This document shows positions 5,017 to 12,835 of a stretch of 19,540 nucleotides of DNA, piece after piece. This DNA comes from Alphaproteobacteria bacterium UBA3637 (lineage in GTDB: Bacteria > Pseudomonadota > Alphaproteobacteria > CAAHEQ01 > UBA3637). The stretch spans positions 1 to 19,540 of the forward strand of contig DFKU01000066.1 in assembly GCA_002373615.1 (NCBI GenBank). The letters run 5' to 3'. Every line of letters starts with the position of its first letter. Positions within the stretch are counted from its first letter, which is position 1. Both the position numbers and the translations under genes were made by a program. Below the pieces are notes generated by a model. It searched no databases, was not told the origin of the DNA, and saw only the letters and a program-made list of their open reading frames with translations.

Positions 5017-5628
5017 ATGATTTACGGATATTGTCGCTGCTCTATGGAGAAAAAGCAAACCTGTTCCAACCAGCATTTTGCTATCAAAGAATATGCTAAA
5101 CGAAATGGACTCAAAATTGACAAGTGGGTTGAGGAAAATATTAGTTCCCGCAAGCCTCTTTCCAAAAGGGAATTGGGTGTCCTGATGGGTAAAGTTTTGG
5201 CAGGAGATACGATTGTTATAACTGAAATTAGTAGGCTTGCAAGAAATCTTTATGAACTGGCAGGGATTCTGCAAGATGCTATCAATAAAGATGTGAAGGT
5301 TATCAGTATCAAAGAAAACTATATGTTCAAAAATGACCTACAATCCAAGATTATGGCATACACTTTTGGGTTGGCTGCAGAAATTGAAAGGGACTTGATT
5401 TCCACACGCATAAAAATGTCACTGGATAAACTCAAAAAGCAGAATGTCAAGTTGGGCAGACCACTGGGGGCTGAAGCCAAATGCTTAAAACTGTCCAAAA
5501 ATCGCAAGAAAATAAGAGAATTGCTGGAAAAAGGTGTCAGTCAGGCAAAGATTTCCAAAATCTTAAATGTCCACCCAACCACAATGTGTCGATATTTGAA
5601 AAGGGTTGATTTAGAGAGGAATGATTAA
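5017..5628 (+). CDS. Serine recombinase of the resolvase/invertase family
   Basis: The 203-residue product is the size of small resolvases and DNA invertases. The N-terminal catalytic domain has the nucleophile Ser9 in GYCRCS, the ITEISRLARN stretch at 68-77 with its catalytic arginines, and the long helix around AEIERDLISTR (121-131). KLGRP (145-149) marks the link to the C-terminal helix-turn-helix (about 170-195, EKGVSQAKISKILNVHPTTMCRYL). I start at ATG 5017 because AAGGA lies at the right distance; the frame also offers a TTG two codons earlier. The gene ends overlapping hsdR tail to tail by 4 bases. Such enzymes next to type I restriction loci can rearrange hsdS, but only one hsdS is present here, so its own upstream repeats (4784-4950) are the more likely site. 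Confidence 0.92.
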   Translation: MIYGYCRCSMEKKQTCSNQHFAIKEYAKRNGLKIDKWVEENISSRKPLSKRELGVLMGKVLAGDTIVITEISRLARNLYELAGILQDAINKDVKVISIKENYMFKNDLQSKIMAYTFGLAAEIERDLISTRIKMSLDKLKKQNVKLGRPLGAEAKCLKLSKNRKKIRELLEKGVSQAKISKILNVHPTTMCRYLKRVDLERND

Positions 5629-8600
5629 ATTTCCATCACGTTGTCTGTCCAAAGTTCACACTGAGTCATAACCGTTTCAACAGCATCCTCTACACCCTCT
5701 GGTGGGTACTTATGCTTTTTCAACAACTTTTTAATAAGCATCCGCATCTTTGCGCGAGCATTCTCACGCCTTTGCCAGTCAATTGTTTTATTTTTACGAA
5801 GTGTTTCTGTTAGTTCTTTTGTAATGGCAACTAATTCGTCATTTTCGTAAAAATCCTTAACTGCTTGAGGCTTTGTTAATGCATCATAAAAGGCAACTTC
5901 TTCTGGTGTTAATCCTAAATCTGCCCCTTCCTTTTGGGCCTCCGAAATTTGTTTTGCCAGGCTGAGTAACTCTTCTATTACCTGCTCATTGGTAAGCATG
6001 CCATTTAGATAGCGGTTCATAATTGCCTGAATTATTTCACTAAACTTTTCGGAACGCACAACGTTTGTTTTACGGTAAATAGAAATTTGTTCTGCAATTA
6101 ATTTTTTCAAAAGTTCAAGGGCTAAATTCTTTTGTTTCATTTTTGAAATTTCTTCCAAAAACTTCGGATCAAACAAAGAAAATTCTTTCTTTACATCAGA
6201 AAATAAATTAATAACACCATCACTTTTTATACTTTGTTTCAGCAATTCATTAATACGTTCATTCATTTCCTTCAAAGAAATCTTTTTGCCTTCTCCTGCA
6301 TTAGTTAAACGCAAAGTCAAAACACGAACTGCTTCCATAAAGGCGGCTTCTATGCGTTTTTCTTCCTTAACAATAGAAGAACACAAAGATAAGGATTGAT
6401 GTAACATCAAGGCTTGTTTCAAGAATTGTTCTTTTTTCTTATCTGTTCCAATAATAAAGTTTACTGCCCCACTAATAAGCTCAGCACGCTTTAAATTACT
6501 ACCCGTCATAAATTGTTGATAATCAAATCCATGTAATAAATCACGACAAACACTTAATTTTTCTTCAAATTCTTTAAGTGCTGTTTCAGCGATATTCATA
6601 TTTCCATAGTTCTTCTTATCGCGAACTGTGTAATCGTTCATCGCTTGTTTCAGAGCATTTGCAATTCCTACATAATCTACGACAAGTCCACCTTCTTTAT
6701 CCTCAAATACACGATTAACGCGAGCTATTGCCTGCATTAAATTATGTCCCATCATTGGTTTATAAACATACATCGTTGCCAAAGAAGGTACATCAAATCC
6801 GGTCAACCACATATCCACCACAATGGCAATTTTTAAAGGATCTTTATTATCCTTAAATTTACGGGCCAACGCTTCTTTATGAGATTTATTTCCAATGATT
6901 TGACGCCAATCTTCTGGGTCATCATTACTAGAAGTCATCACAACCCCCACTTTTTCTTTCCAATTGGGGCGTAATTTTAAAATCTCTTCATAAATTTTCA
7001 AAGCAATAGGACGTGAATAAGCAACAATCATCGCCTTTCCAGTAAGCAAGTTTTCCCGATAATTTTCATAGTGGTCTATAATATCATTTACCAAGGAATG
7101 AATAGTGTTGTCATTTCCCAGGATTGCTTCCATTTGTCCCAATTTCTTTTTACTGGCCTCAATGACTTCAGGATCTGCATTTTGAGCCATTAAATCATAT
7201 TCATCATCAATTTTCTTGAGTGTTTCTTTATCCAGATTCAACTTAACCACTCGACTTTCATAGTAAACGGGGCGAGTTGCTCCATCTTCCACAGCCTGTG
7301 TCATATCATAGATATCAATGTAATTCCCAAACACTTCTTGGGTATTTCTATCTTTTTTGGAAATGGGTGTCCCCGTAAACCCGATAAATGTTGCATTTGG
7401 AAGACTATTGCGGATAACACGAGCAGTCCCTGTTTTAATTTTCCCGTCTTTGGTTATTTTTTCCGCCAAGCCATATTGCCCCCGATGAGCTTCATCCGCC
7501 ATCACAATAATATTCCGGCGAGTGGACAATGGCTCTTCGGATTCTTCAAACTTCTGCATCGTTGTAAAGAAAATCCCATTGGCTTTGATACCATTTAATA
7601 ACTTTTTCAAATGTTCCCGACTAGTTGCTTGAACGGGTTCTTGTCTTAAAAAGTCTTTACATTTGGCAAATTGTCCATAGAGTTGATCGTCCAAATCATT
7701 ACGGTCTGTTAGTACCACAATTGTTGGGCTGTTTAAAGCACTTTGTAGCAGGTGGGCATAAAACACCATAGATAAAGATTTACCAGACCCTTGTGTATGC
7801 CAAAAGACACCGCCCTTGCCATCTGTTTCTGTTGCTTTTTGGGTTGAAGTAATGGCTTTTTTCACCGCGAAGTATTGGTGATATCCTGCCAAAATCTTTT
7901 TGCTTCCTTTGTTCTCATTGGAAAAGCAAATAAAGTTCTTCAAAATATCCAAGAGTCTCTCTTTGGGAAAGATACCCTTAAAAAACGTATCAAACTGTGC
8001 ATGTTGGGTATTTTCGTATTTCCCATCCACAGTTTTCCATTCCATAAAGCGTGTTTCATCCGAAGTAATCGTTCCCGCTTTGGATGTCAATAAATCGCTT
8101 GTGACGCAAATAGCGTTATAGATAAACATAGAGGGAATTTCATGTTTATAGTTTTGGATTTGGCGATATGCCTCGGAGGCATCTGTTTCTTCGCGGGAAG
8201 GAGATTTCAATTCCATCAAAACCAAAGGCAAACCGTTCACAAATAACAAAATATCCGGACGTTTTTCGCTGTTTTCAATAAAGGTCCATTGATTAGCCAC
8301 AATAAAAGAGTTTTTATCAGGTCTATTATAATCAATCAAATAAACGATGGTATCTTTGGGTTCTCCCTTTTCCGTATAGCGAACCGTAATACCACTTTGC
8401 AAATACTCCATAAACACAGCATTCTTTTGTGTTAGTTCTGCGTTTTCAAAGTTCTTTAATTTTGTATAAGCTTCTTTGATGGCCACCTCGGGAAGTTTAG
8501 GATTCAAGCGATGTAAAGCATCAATCAACTCATCTTCATATAGAGGGGAATGAAAATCCCGATTTTCTAAATTGGGTCCATAGACATGCCGATACCCCAT

Positions 8601-8672
8601 CCCCTCAAACAACTCTATCACAGAGTTTTCATAAGCTTCCTCATTTACAGGATTGATGAATGCGTCTGTCAT
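5625..8672 (-). CDS. hsdR: Type I restriction enzyme, motor and nuclease subunit HsdR
   Basis: HsdR cuts unmodified DNA after ATP-driven translocation, in a complex with HsdM and HsdS. The 1015-residue product has the normal length. The N-terminal PD-(D/E)xK nuclease is visible as Asp140 (RPDILL) and Glu154-Leu-Lys156 (VLMELK). The SF2 helicase follows: Walker A HTQGSGKS at 292-299, DEAH at 393-396, GFTGTPI, and DMWLTGFDVPS with ARVNR as late motifs. The C-terminal part is helical and charged, ending in an EcoEI-like domain. No frameshift or lost catalytic residue is seen, so it should be active. It begins with an ATGA overlap with orf116 and is the last gene of the operon. Confidence 0.97.
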   Translation of the reverse strand: MTDAFINPVNEEAYENSVIELFEGMGYRHVYGPNLENRDFHSPLYEDELIDALHRLNPKLPEVAIKEAYTKLKNFENAELTQKNAVFMEYLQSGITVRYTEKGEPKDTIVYLIDYNRPDKNSFIVANQWTFIENSEKRPDILLFVNGLPLVLMELKSPSREETDASEAYRQIQNYKHEIPSMFIYNAICVTSDLLTSKAGTITSDETRFMEWKTVDGKYENTQHAQFDTFFKGIFPKERLLDILKNFICFSNENKGSKKILAGYHQYFAVKKAITSTQKATETDGKGGVFWHTQGSGKSLSMVFYAHLLQSALNSPTIVVLTDRNDLDDQLYGQFAKCKDFLRQEPVQATSREHLKKLLNGIKANGIFFTTMQKFEESEEPLSTRRNIIVMADEAHRGQYGLAEKITKDGKIKTGTARVIRNSLPNATFIGFTGTPISKKDRNTQEVFGNYIDIYDMTQAVEDGATRPVYYESRVVKLNLDKETLKKIDDEYDLMAQNADPEVIEASKKKLGQMEAILGNDNTIHSLVNDIIDHYENYRENLLTGKAMIVAYSRPIALKIYEEILKLRPNWKEKVGVVMTSSNDDPEDWRQIIGNKSHKEALARKFKDNKDPLKIAIVVDMWLTGFDVPSLATMYVYKPMMGHNLMQAIARVNRVFEDKEGGLVVDYVGIANALKQAMNDYTVRDKKNYGNMNIAETALKEFEEKLSVCRDLLHGFDYQQFMTGSNLKRAELISGAVNFIIGTDKKKEQFLKQALMLHQSLSLCSSIVKEEKRIEAAFMEAVRVLTLRLTNAGEGKKISLKEMNERINELLKQSIKSDGVINLFSDVKKEFSLFDPKFLEEISKMKQKNLALELLKKLIAEQISIYRKTNVVRSEKFSEIIQAIMNRYLNGMLTNEQVIEELLSLAKQISEAQKEGADLGLTPEEVAFYDALTKPQAVKDFYENDELVAITKELTETLRKNKTIDWQRRENARAKMRMLIKKLLKKHKYPPEGVEDAVETVMTQCELWTDNVMEI

Positions 8673-9019
8673 TTTTTCTCCTTTTTAATGTATTCTGGGT
8701 AAAAAGGAATAGAAAATTTGATACGGGATAAATTTTCTTGTTTTGATTGAAGCTCCCCATCTAAGCTTCCGCCTAAAACTGTTATTCCCACTTTTCCACA
8801 AGCTTTAGTAGAACCACTTTCACTAGTTGTAACTGCTATATCAAATTCAATTGCTCTATTCTTTTGTGCTGCAATATTTAGTTGTGGATAATTAGGAGCA
8901 ATCGGATTTGTTTCTTTATCTATAAACAGTTGAGAACAATTATTATATTTCTCTTTTAAATTTTTAACAGCATCAATAATATCAGATACAGATTGCTCAA
9001 CAAAATCCTTTAATTCCAT
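8669..9019 (-). CDS. Small Trypco2-like protein encoded between hsdS and hsdR
   Basis: The 116-residue product starts with ELKDFVEQSVSDIIDAVKNLKEK and later has IEFDIAVTTSES, GKVGITVLGGSLDGELQSKQ and NLSRIKFSIPFYP. This order (short N-terminal helix of the 'elkdfi..l..qI..a' type, a beta strand IEFDVAVT, a glycine-rich turn, and a last strand SRIKFSIP) is what I recall for the Trypco2 (trypsin co-occurring 2) domain described in predicted bacterial conflict systems, where it is thought to be an adaptor linking effectors. No enzyme motif is seen. It overlaps orf286 by one base (TAATG) and hsdR by four (ATGA), so its output is tied to that of the nuclease. The family call comes from pattern memory and needs a profile search. 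Confidence 0.65.
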   Translation of the reverse strand: MELKDFVEQSVSDIIDAVKNLKEKYNNCSQLFIDKETNPIAPNYPQLNIAAQKNRAIEFDIAVTTSESGSTKACGKVGITVLGGSLDGELQSKQENLSRIKFSIPFYPEYIKKEKK

Positions 9020-9879
9020 TATTTTTTCTCCTTTAATCCTTTAAGAAATTCGGCCATCTTGTCCTTACGTTCTTTATTATCTTTAATCAAAATGCAGAAT
9101 AAAAGCAACTGATAAAGTTCATCATACCACTTTTCTAATTCTTCATTGGTCAGATTTATTACTAAATCATTTTTCTTCTTACCTGCTTTGTTATTATGAC
9201 GAATATCTAAATTATTCAGCATATTTGTCGCTGTTTTGAAATAATCAGTATACCCGTCAATAGGATTATCTAAAGTAGGTTCATATTCCTGAGCAATTCG
9301 ACGTAAAATATCTTTTTTCTCTGCTAATTGCCCTTTTAATGAAGCATGGTGATACATTAAAATTGCCATTGCTGTCTCTTTGGATGAAATTTCCGCAACA
9401 GCTGTAGCCGCAGGATTTGAGGGAATCAAAATAACCTTTTCTTGTTCTTCAAAAATTTGTTTTTCATAATTTATATGATTTAAAAGGAGCTCTATGTTAT
9501 CTTCAAGTATAATAAACTGTTGAGTTTTCTGGTAAGAGCTTGGTATATGAAAAGAATTGTAATAAAGTTTTGAATTTGCTAAATAGATGATATTAGACAT
9601 ATATTCCAAACAAGTAATCATATCGTCTTTGTTTGAGGATTGCCGATTTTCAAATTCCAATTTTTCTTTCATATCTGTAAGATTTATACATCCGTGGCGC
9701 TGTTTCCACGAATAGAAACAAGTGTTATCAATGGCTTGTTCTACTGGGATAAGTTGATTTTGCCCCTGTTGCAAATACACAGCAATACTAGGTGTATAAA
9801 ATAACTTATTAATAGTATTAAATTCTTTTTGAATATCATACTTTTCGGATAAAATTTCAAAGATATTTTTACGGGTCAT
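9019..9879 (-). CDS. Unrecognised protein with HEPN/abortive-infection-like C-terminus, between hsdS and hsdR
   Basis: The 286-residue product is cytoplasmic and mostly helical. The N-terminal half has no motif I know. The C-terminal third contains DYFKTATNMLNNLDIRHNNKAGKKKNDLVINLTNEELEKWYDEL-type sequence, with Arg227-His-Asn-Asn at its centre. A helix ending in LN-x-IRHN, followed by another helix, is reminiscent of HEPN RNase folds (Rx4-6H or RNxxxH types) and of the abortive-infection C-terminal domain, but the spacing is not canonical, so RNase activity is only a suggestion. The ATG overlaps the hsdS stop (ATGA) and its stop overlaps the orf116 start. Location inside the restriction operon implies a role in the same defence response, as a second effector or as a controller. 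Confidence 0.6.
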   Translation of the reverse strand: MTRKNIFEILSEKYDIQKEFNTINKLFYTPSIAVYLQQGQNQLIPVEQAIDNTCFYSWKQRHGCINLTDMKEKLEFENRQSSNKDDMITCLEYMSNIIYLANSKLYYNSFHIPSSYQKTQQFIILEDNIELLLNHINYEKQIFEEQEKVILIPSNPAATAVAEISSKETAMAILMYHHASLKGQLAEKKDILRRIAQEYEPTLDNPIDGYTDYFKTATNMLNNLDIRHNNKAGKKKNDLVINLTNEELEKWYDELYQLLLFCILIKDNKERKDKMAEFLKGLKEKK

Positions 9880-11153
9880 GGAGTATCCTTTTGTTCTGAA
9901 ATATCCACATTATCGACATTGATTTCGCCGGACATGAGTTTGGGTAATAAAGTGTCTCGAAGTATAGACAATCTTATATTTTCCTCAATATTTAATGCAA
10001 TTTTCTTATACAAATCTTCAAATAAACCTGAAATGTTATCTAAAATCTTCACATTCTTTGGGAAAATTAAACTGTACTCTGGTAATGCTCTTTTACTAAG
10101 ATGTAATACCGTTGTTCCATTTACATATCCTAAACAATGGTTTTTGAAATGAGGATCTTTTAAAATCGCTGCCAACAGATATTTAGATATTCCATTTTTA
10201 GGGACAACTCTCACAACATCCATTGAAATGATAACATTTTTATATTTCCCTTTGCTTAAAAGCATTTCTGCATTACCAATTACTTCTGCGTTTTGGGTCA
10301 AATCTGTGTGAGCTACCAATGTATCAAATAACTCAACATATTGATTTTGTTTTAACTTAGAGGATGGTTCAATTTCTTTATATCCATCTAGCTTAAATCC
10401 ACCATTTCTATCAAAGTTTTTTATTGTAGCCATTGCAGTTGTGGACTGTTTTAATTCGGCCCCTTTATATGAATAACCACCAATAAAATCTGCAATTTCG
10501 GTCAATTGAATTTCTTTCCAATCGGAGGGGATGGTGCCGCCAAAGGGTTCGAAATCTACGAACCAGGATTTAAAGAGGGCTTGGGCTTGGAGTTCGAGGT
10601 TTTGATTGATTTTGTTGTTCAGCTCTATCTTATCATCCAGAGCCCCCAACACCCCTGCAATCTTCTTCTGCACCTCCAATGGTGGTATATTTACAGGGAT
10701 GGAATACAAATGTCCAACCTTTATGCTAGGTTGTACAGAACTTATATTCAATGCTTGTATATAACTTTGTATATTGGGTTGAGATAAACAATAATACATG
10801 AATGTAGAGTCAATGTCCTCTTTATACTGCATGGCAATGATGTTTTGCGCTATACACCCCTTATCTTGCGGCATTAAAGCAACTTTTCCAATGTTTCCAA
10901 CAGTTGTTATTAAAACATCTTTTGGGTTGGGATGTCCACTTCGAAACCAATTCTGATACGTTTCAATATTAACAAATTTTGATGCAGAAGCCAAATCTGG
11001 GTATCTATCTCCAGCTTTTAATAAGTTGCTTTCAAGTAGCGGAATGATACCTTCCGTATCTAAGGGTGCATTTTTTCCTCGGTTATCAATTGTATTTTTA
11101 ACCAAATCCCCTAATTTAATCTCTCGCCAACCTGACATTACATTATTTGCCAT
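9876..11153 (-). CDS. hsdS: Type I restriction specificity subunit HsdS
   Basis: HsdS sets the DNA sequence recognised by the methylase and nuclease subunits. With the start at 11153 the product is 425 residues: first target-recognition domain about 7-158, central conserved region 159-205 (PPLEVQKKIAGVLGALDDKIELNN, ending LFKSWFVDFEPFG), second target-recognition domain about 211-370, and a C-terminal repeat of the conserved region ending LLPKLMSGEINV. The open frame extends 14 codons further up, but ATG 11153 has AGGAGAAGG directly before it and begins the usual MSGWREIKLGDL start of these proteins. It overlaps the end of orf309 by 11 bases and orf286 by four. Full length with both domains, so a bipartite recognition site is expected. 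No second or partial hsdS is seen nearby. Confidence 0.95.
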   Translation of the reverse strand: MANNVMSGWREIKLGDLVKNTIDNRGKNAPLDTEGIIPLLESNLLKAGDRYPDLASASKFVNIETYQNWFRSGHPNPKDVLITTVGNIGKVALMPQDKGCIAQNIIAMQYKEDIDSTFMYYCLSQPNIQSYIQALNISSVQPSIKVGHLYSIPVNIPPLEVQKKIAGVLGALDDKIELNNKINQNLELQAQALFKSWFVDFEPFGGTIPSDWKEIQLTEIADFIGGYSYKGAELKQSTTAMATIKNFDRNGGFKLDGYKEIEPSSKLKQNQYVELFDTLVAHTDLTQNAEVIGNAEMLLSKGKYKNVIISMDVVRVVPKNGISKYLLAAILKDPHFKNHCLGYVNGTTVLHLSKRALPEYSLIFPKNVKILDNISGLFEDLYKKIALNIEENIRLSILRDTLLPKLMSGEINVDNVDISEQKDTP

Positions 11154-12072
11154 TTTCCTTCTCCTGTACAATGGTAGAAATATCATTATAGGCATTAGTA
11201 AATAAATTGTTTATTTGTTCTAGCCATAAATTAAAGAAGGTCAAAATTGCAGAATGCGTTTCGAAGGAAATCAAATTATTTTTACTCCATTTTTGTACAT
11301 TTTCTTCTACATAAACCGGTTTAAACTTTGAAAAATAATTACCGCGAACCAAATTAAACAAATGACTATTACAATCTCCCCTATGTAAAATTAATCCCCA
11401 TAATTCCGCATAGAAGAAGCTTCGAATTCCTGATAAATCCATGGGTAAAATTGTAGGACTTCCATTATTTCTATCCATCATTTTCGCAATTATTTCTAAC
11501 GATGTTCTAAGATCTTTATTCGCACCAATCTTTTGAAAAAGCTTCTTAAACACAGGAACAACCACCCTCAAATCCTCAATTAGAGAAGCACATTCTTTTA
11601 AAAAGGGTTCATTGTTTCTTATGTATCTCTCTAACTCCTTACACACATTCTCACCGTTTATAAAAACACTGGCAAAAGATATTCCAACATTAAAACCATA
11701 ATCTACAATGGAATCATTATTATCATAACTGAATTTTGGAGGATTAGCCGAATCATGAGAAGCAATTCCAGAAGGAAAAACCATTGAAATAAGTGCCAAG
11801 CAATTTTCATAAAAATTTAAATAAAGTTCCCTTAATTGTGACAATTTTTCCCATTTTTCTTTTAGAAAGCTATCGTATACAAAAGAACAACGTTGCAATT
11901 CTTTTTGTTGATTATTAATTTTCTTTTGCTTATATGAAATAATGGCTTGCCAAATTGCTACACCAATTGCGATACTTGCAGCCACCGTAGGTCCAACTGC
12001 GGATACAATATCCCATCCGTCTTTTTCATTCATTATAATCCGTTCAACTGTGCAAACCATTGTATCGATCAT
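11143..12072 (-). CDS. Membrane-anchored protein of unknown function, between hsdM and hsdS
   Basis: The 309-residue product has one clear membrane helix at about residues 22-46 (VGPTVAASIAIGVAIWQAII), followed by a basic stretch (SYKQKK) and a long, mainly helical soluble part with aromatic and leucine-rich segments. The positive residues after the helix suggest that the large C-terminal part lies in the cytoplasm. No catalytic motif is recognised. I keep the ATG at 12072 because AAAGG precedes it at good distance; an internal ATG at 12033 (MNEKDG) is possible. The gene lies 10 bases after orf139 and carries the ribosome binding site of hsdS within its last codons. A membrane protein encoded inside a type I restriction operon is unusual and hints at an abortive or membrane-linked function. 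Confidence 0.7.
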   Translation of the reverse strand: MIDTMVCTVERIIMNEKDGWDIVSAVGPTVAASIAIGVAIWQAIISYKQKKINNQQKELQRCSFVYDSFLKEKWEKLSQLRELYLNFYENCLALISMVFPSGIASHDSANPPKFSYDNNDSIVDYGFNVGISFASVFINGENVCKELERYIRNNEPFLKECASLIEDLRVVVPVFKKLFQKIGANKDLRTSLEIIAKMMDRNNGSPTILPMDLSGIRSFFYAELWGLILHRGDCNSHLFNLVRGNYFSKFKPVYVEENVQKWSKNNLISFETHSAILTFFNLWLEQINNLFTNAYNDISTIVQEKENGK

Positions 12073-12082
12073 TTGCTACCTT

Positions 12083-12502
12083 TCATTCCATTGTCAACTC
12101 TTTTACAACGGTTGTTATTTTCTGCAATAAGGTCTTTAATTTTTCCTTATAGTTCACAGGGGGTTGATTTTGCATGAAAGGATTCAAATATTGTTGATTA
12201 TATGCAAAATTCCCCAAAAGTGTTTGCTGACCAAATGGTTGATATGGTACATTTATTCTCGGTTGAGAATATATTGATGGGCTTGTAAATGGATAAGAAT
12301 CAAACGGATTTTTTTCCTCAAATCTTGAGGCGTAATTCTTCCAGTAAGCGTTGTCCACTAACTTAATAGTGGCAATTACATATTTTTCATACGCATAATA
12401 TAACTCCGCATTCAGACTATCATTAGCTAACAAATCAATCCCTTTACTCAGCACTTCCAATAGTTCACGCAAAGTTTTTGCTGAATCATCAAAGAAAAAC
12501 AT
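12083..12502 (-). CDS. Protein with P/N/Q/aromatic-rich middle, between hsdM and hsdS
   Basis: The 139-residue product has a helical N-terminal part (about 1-60, with LRELLEVLSKGIDLL), a low-complexity middle (about 68-113) rich in proline, asparagine, glutamine, phenylalanine and tyrosine, including PFTSPSIYSQPR and NPFMQNQPP, and a short helical C-terminus (KEKLKTLLQKITTVVKEL). The middle is probably disordered. No family recognised. Its start codon overlaps the stop of orf110 (TAATG), and it precedes orf309 by 10 bases, so the three small genes appear to be made together. It has no membrane helix itself and could link the two membrane proteins coded on either side; that is only inference. 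Confidence 0.65.
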   Translation of the reverse strand: MFFFDDSAKTLRELLEVLSKGIDLLANDSLNAELYYAYEKYVIATIKLVDNAYWKNYASRFEEKNPFDSYPFTSPSIYSQPRINVPYQPFGQQTLLGNFAYNQQYLNPFMQNQPPVNYKEKLKTLLQKITTVVKELTME

Positions 12503-12834
12503 TACTTTGCCTCCTTTTCTTGGATCTGTTCTGCCTCTTTTTTTTCTTCCTCTGCTTTTTTGACTGCTTCAAAATTTTTCTTAGTTTCCTTTTGTTCTGC
12601 TTCTGCGGCATTCATTCGTGCTTTTATCCAAGGTGTCTCTATTTCACCAATAAATGGCTTCAAAATCATACCAATCCAAACGCAGAGTATTAAAGAGTTA
12701 CCATTAAACGGAGAAAAAGCTATGGCTTCATCCCAATGAAAGTAAAGATAAGCAGAAGCCAGACCAAACCAAATTATGTACCAAATGGTTAGCCTTTTAG
12801 GAAAAAAAGATTTTGAAGGATTAAAGAGTCTCAC
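12502..12834 (-). CDS. Small membrane protein with charged coiled-coil tail, between hsdM and hsdS
   Basis: The 110-residue product has two hydrophobic segments (about 15-33 and 46-63) and then a long E/K/A-rich tail (about 70-110, ARMNAAEAEQKETKKNF and on to QIQEKEAK) that should form a coiled coil, probably in the cytoplasm. It starts with GTG at 12834, one base after the hsdM stop; the last codons of hsdM contain GGGAGG at the right distance, so it is translated by coupling to the methylase. Its stop overlaps the start of orf139. No family recognised. The design (two-helix anchor plus coil) would suit a scaffold or sensor for a membrane complex. Confidence 0.7.
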   Translation of the reverse strand: MRLFNPSKSFFPKRLTIWYIIWFGLASAYLYFHWDEAIAFSPFNGNSLILCVWIGMILKPFIGEIETPWIKARMNAAEAEQKETKKNFEAVKKAEEEKKEAEQIQEKEAK

Positions 12835-12835
12835 C

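Noticed and set aside
10538..10556. GGTTCGAAATC resembling a tRNA T-loop
   Set aside because: It is inside the hsdS conserved region coding for VDFEPFGG, and no cloverleaf can be drawn around it.
9876..11153. hsdS shuffling by the nearby serine recombinase
   Set aside because: Only one complete hsdS is present, no partial copies or inverted repeats matching it were seen, and the recombinase is over 4 kb away beyond hsdR.
11942..12177. Plus-strand frames opposite orf309 and orf139
   Set aside because: They cross two coupled minus-strand genes and have no supporting start or motif.
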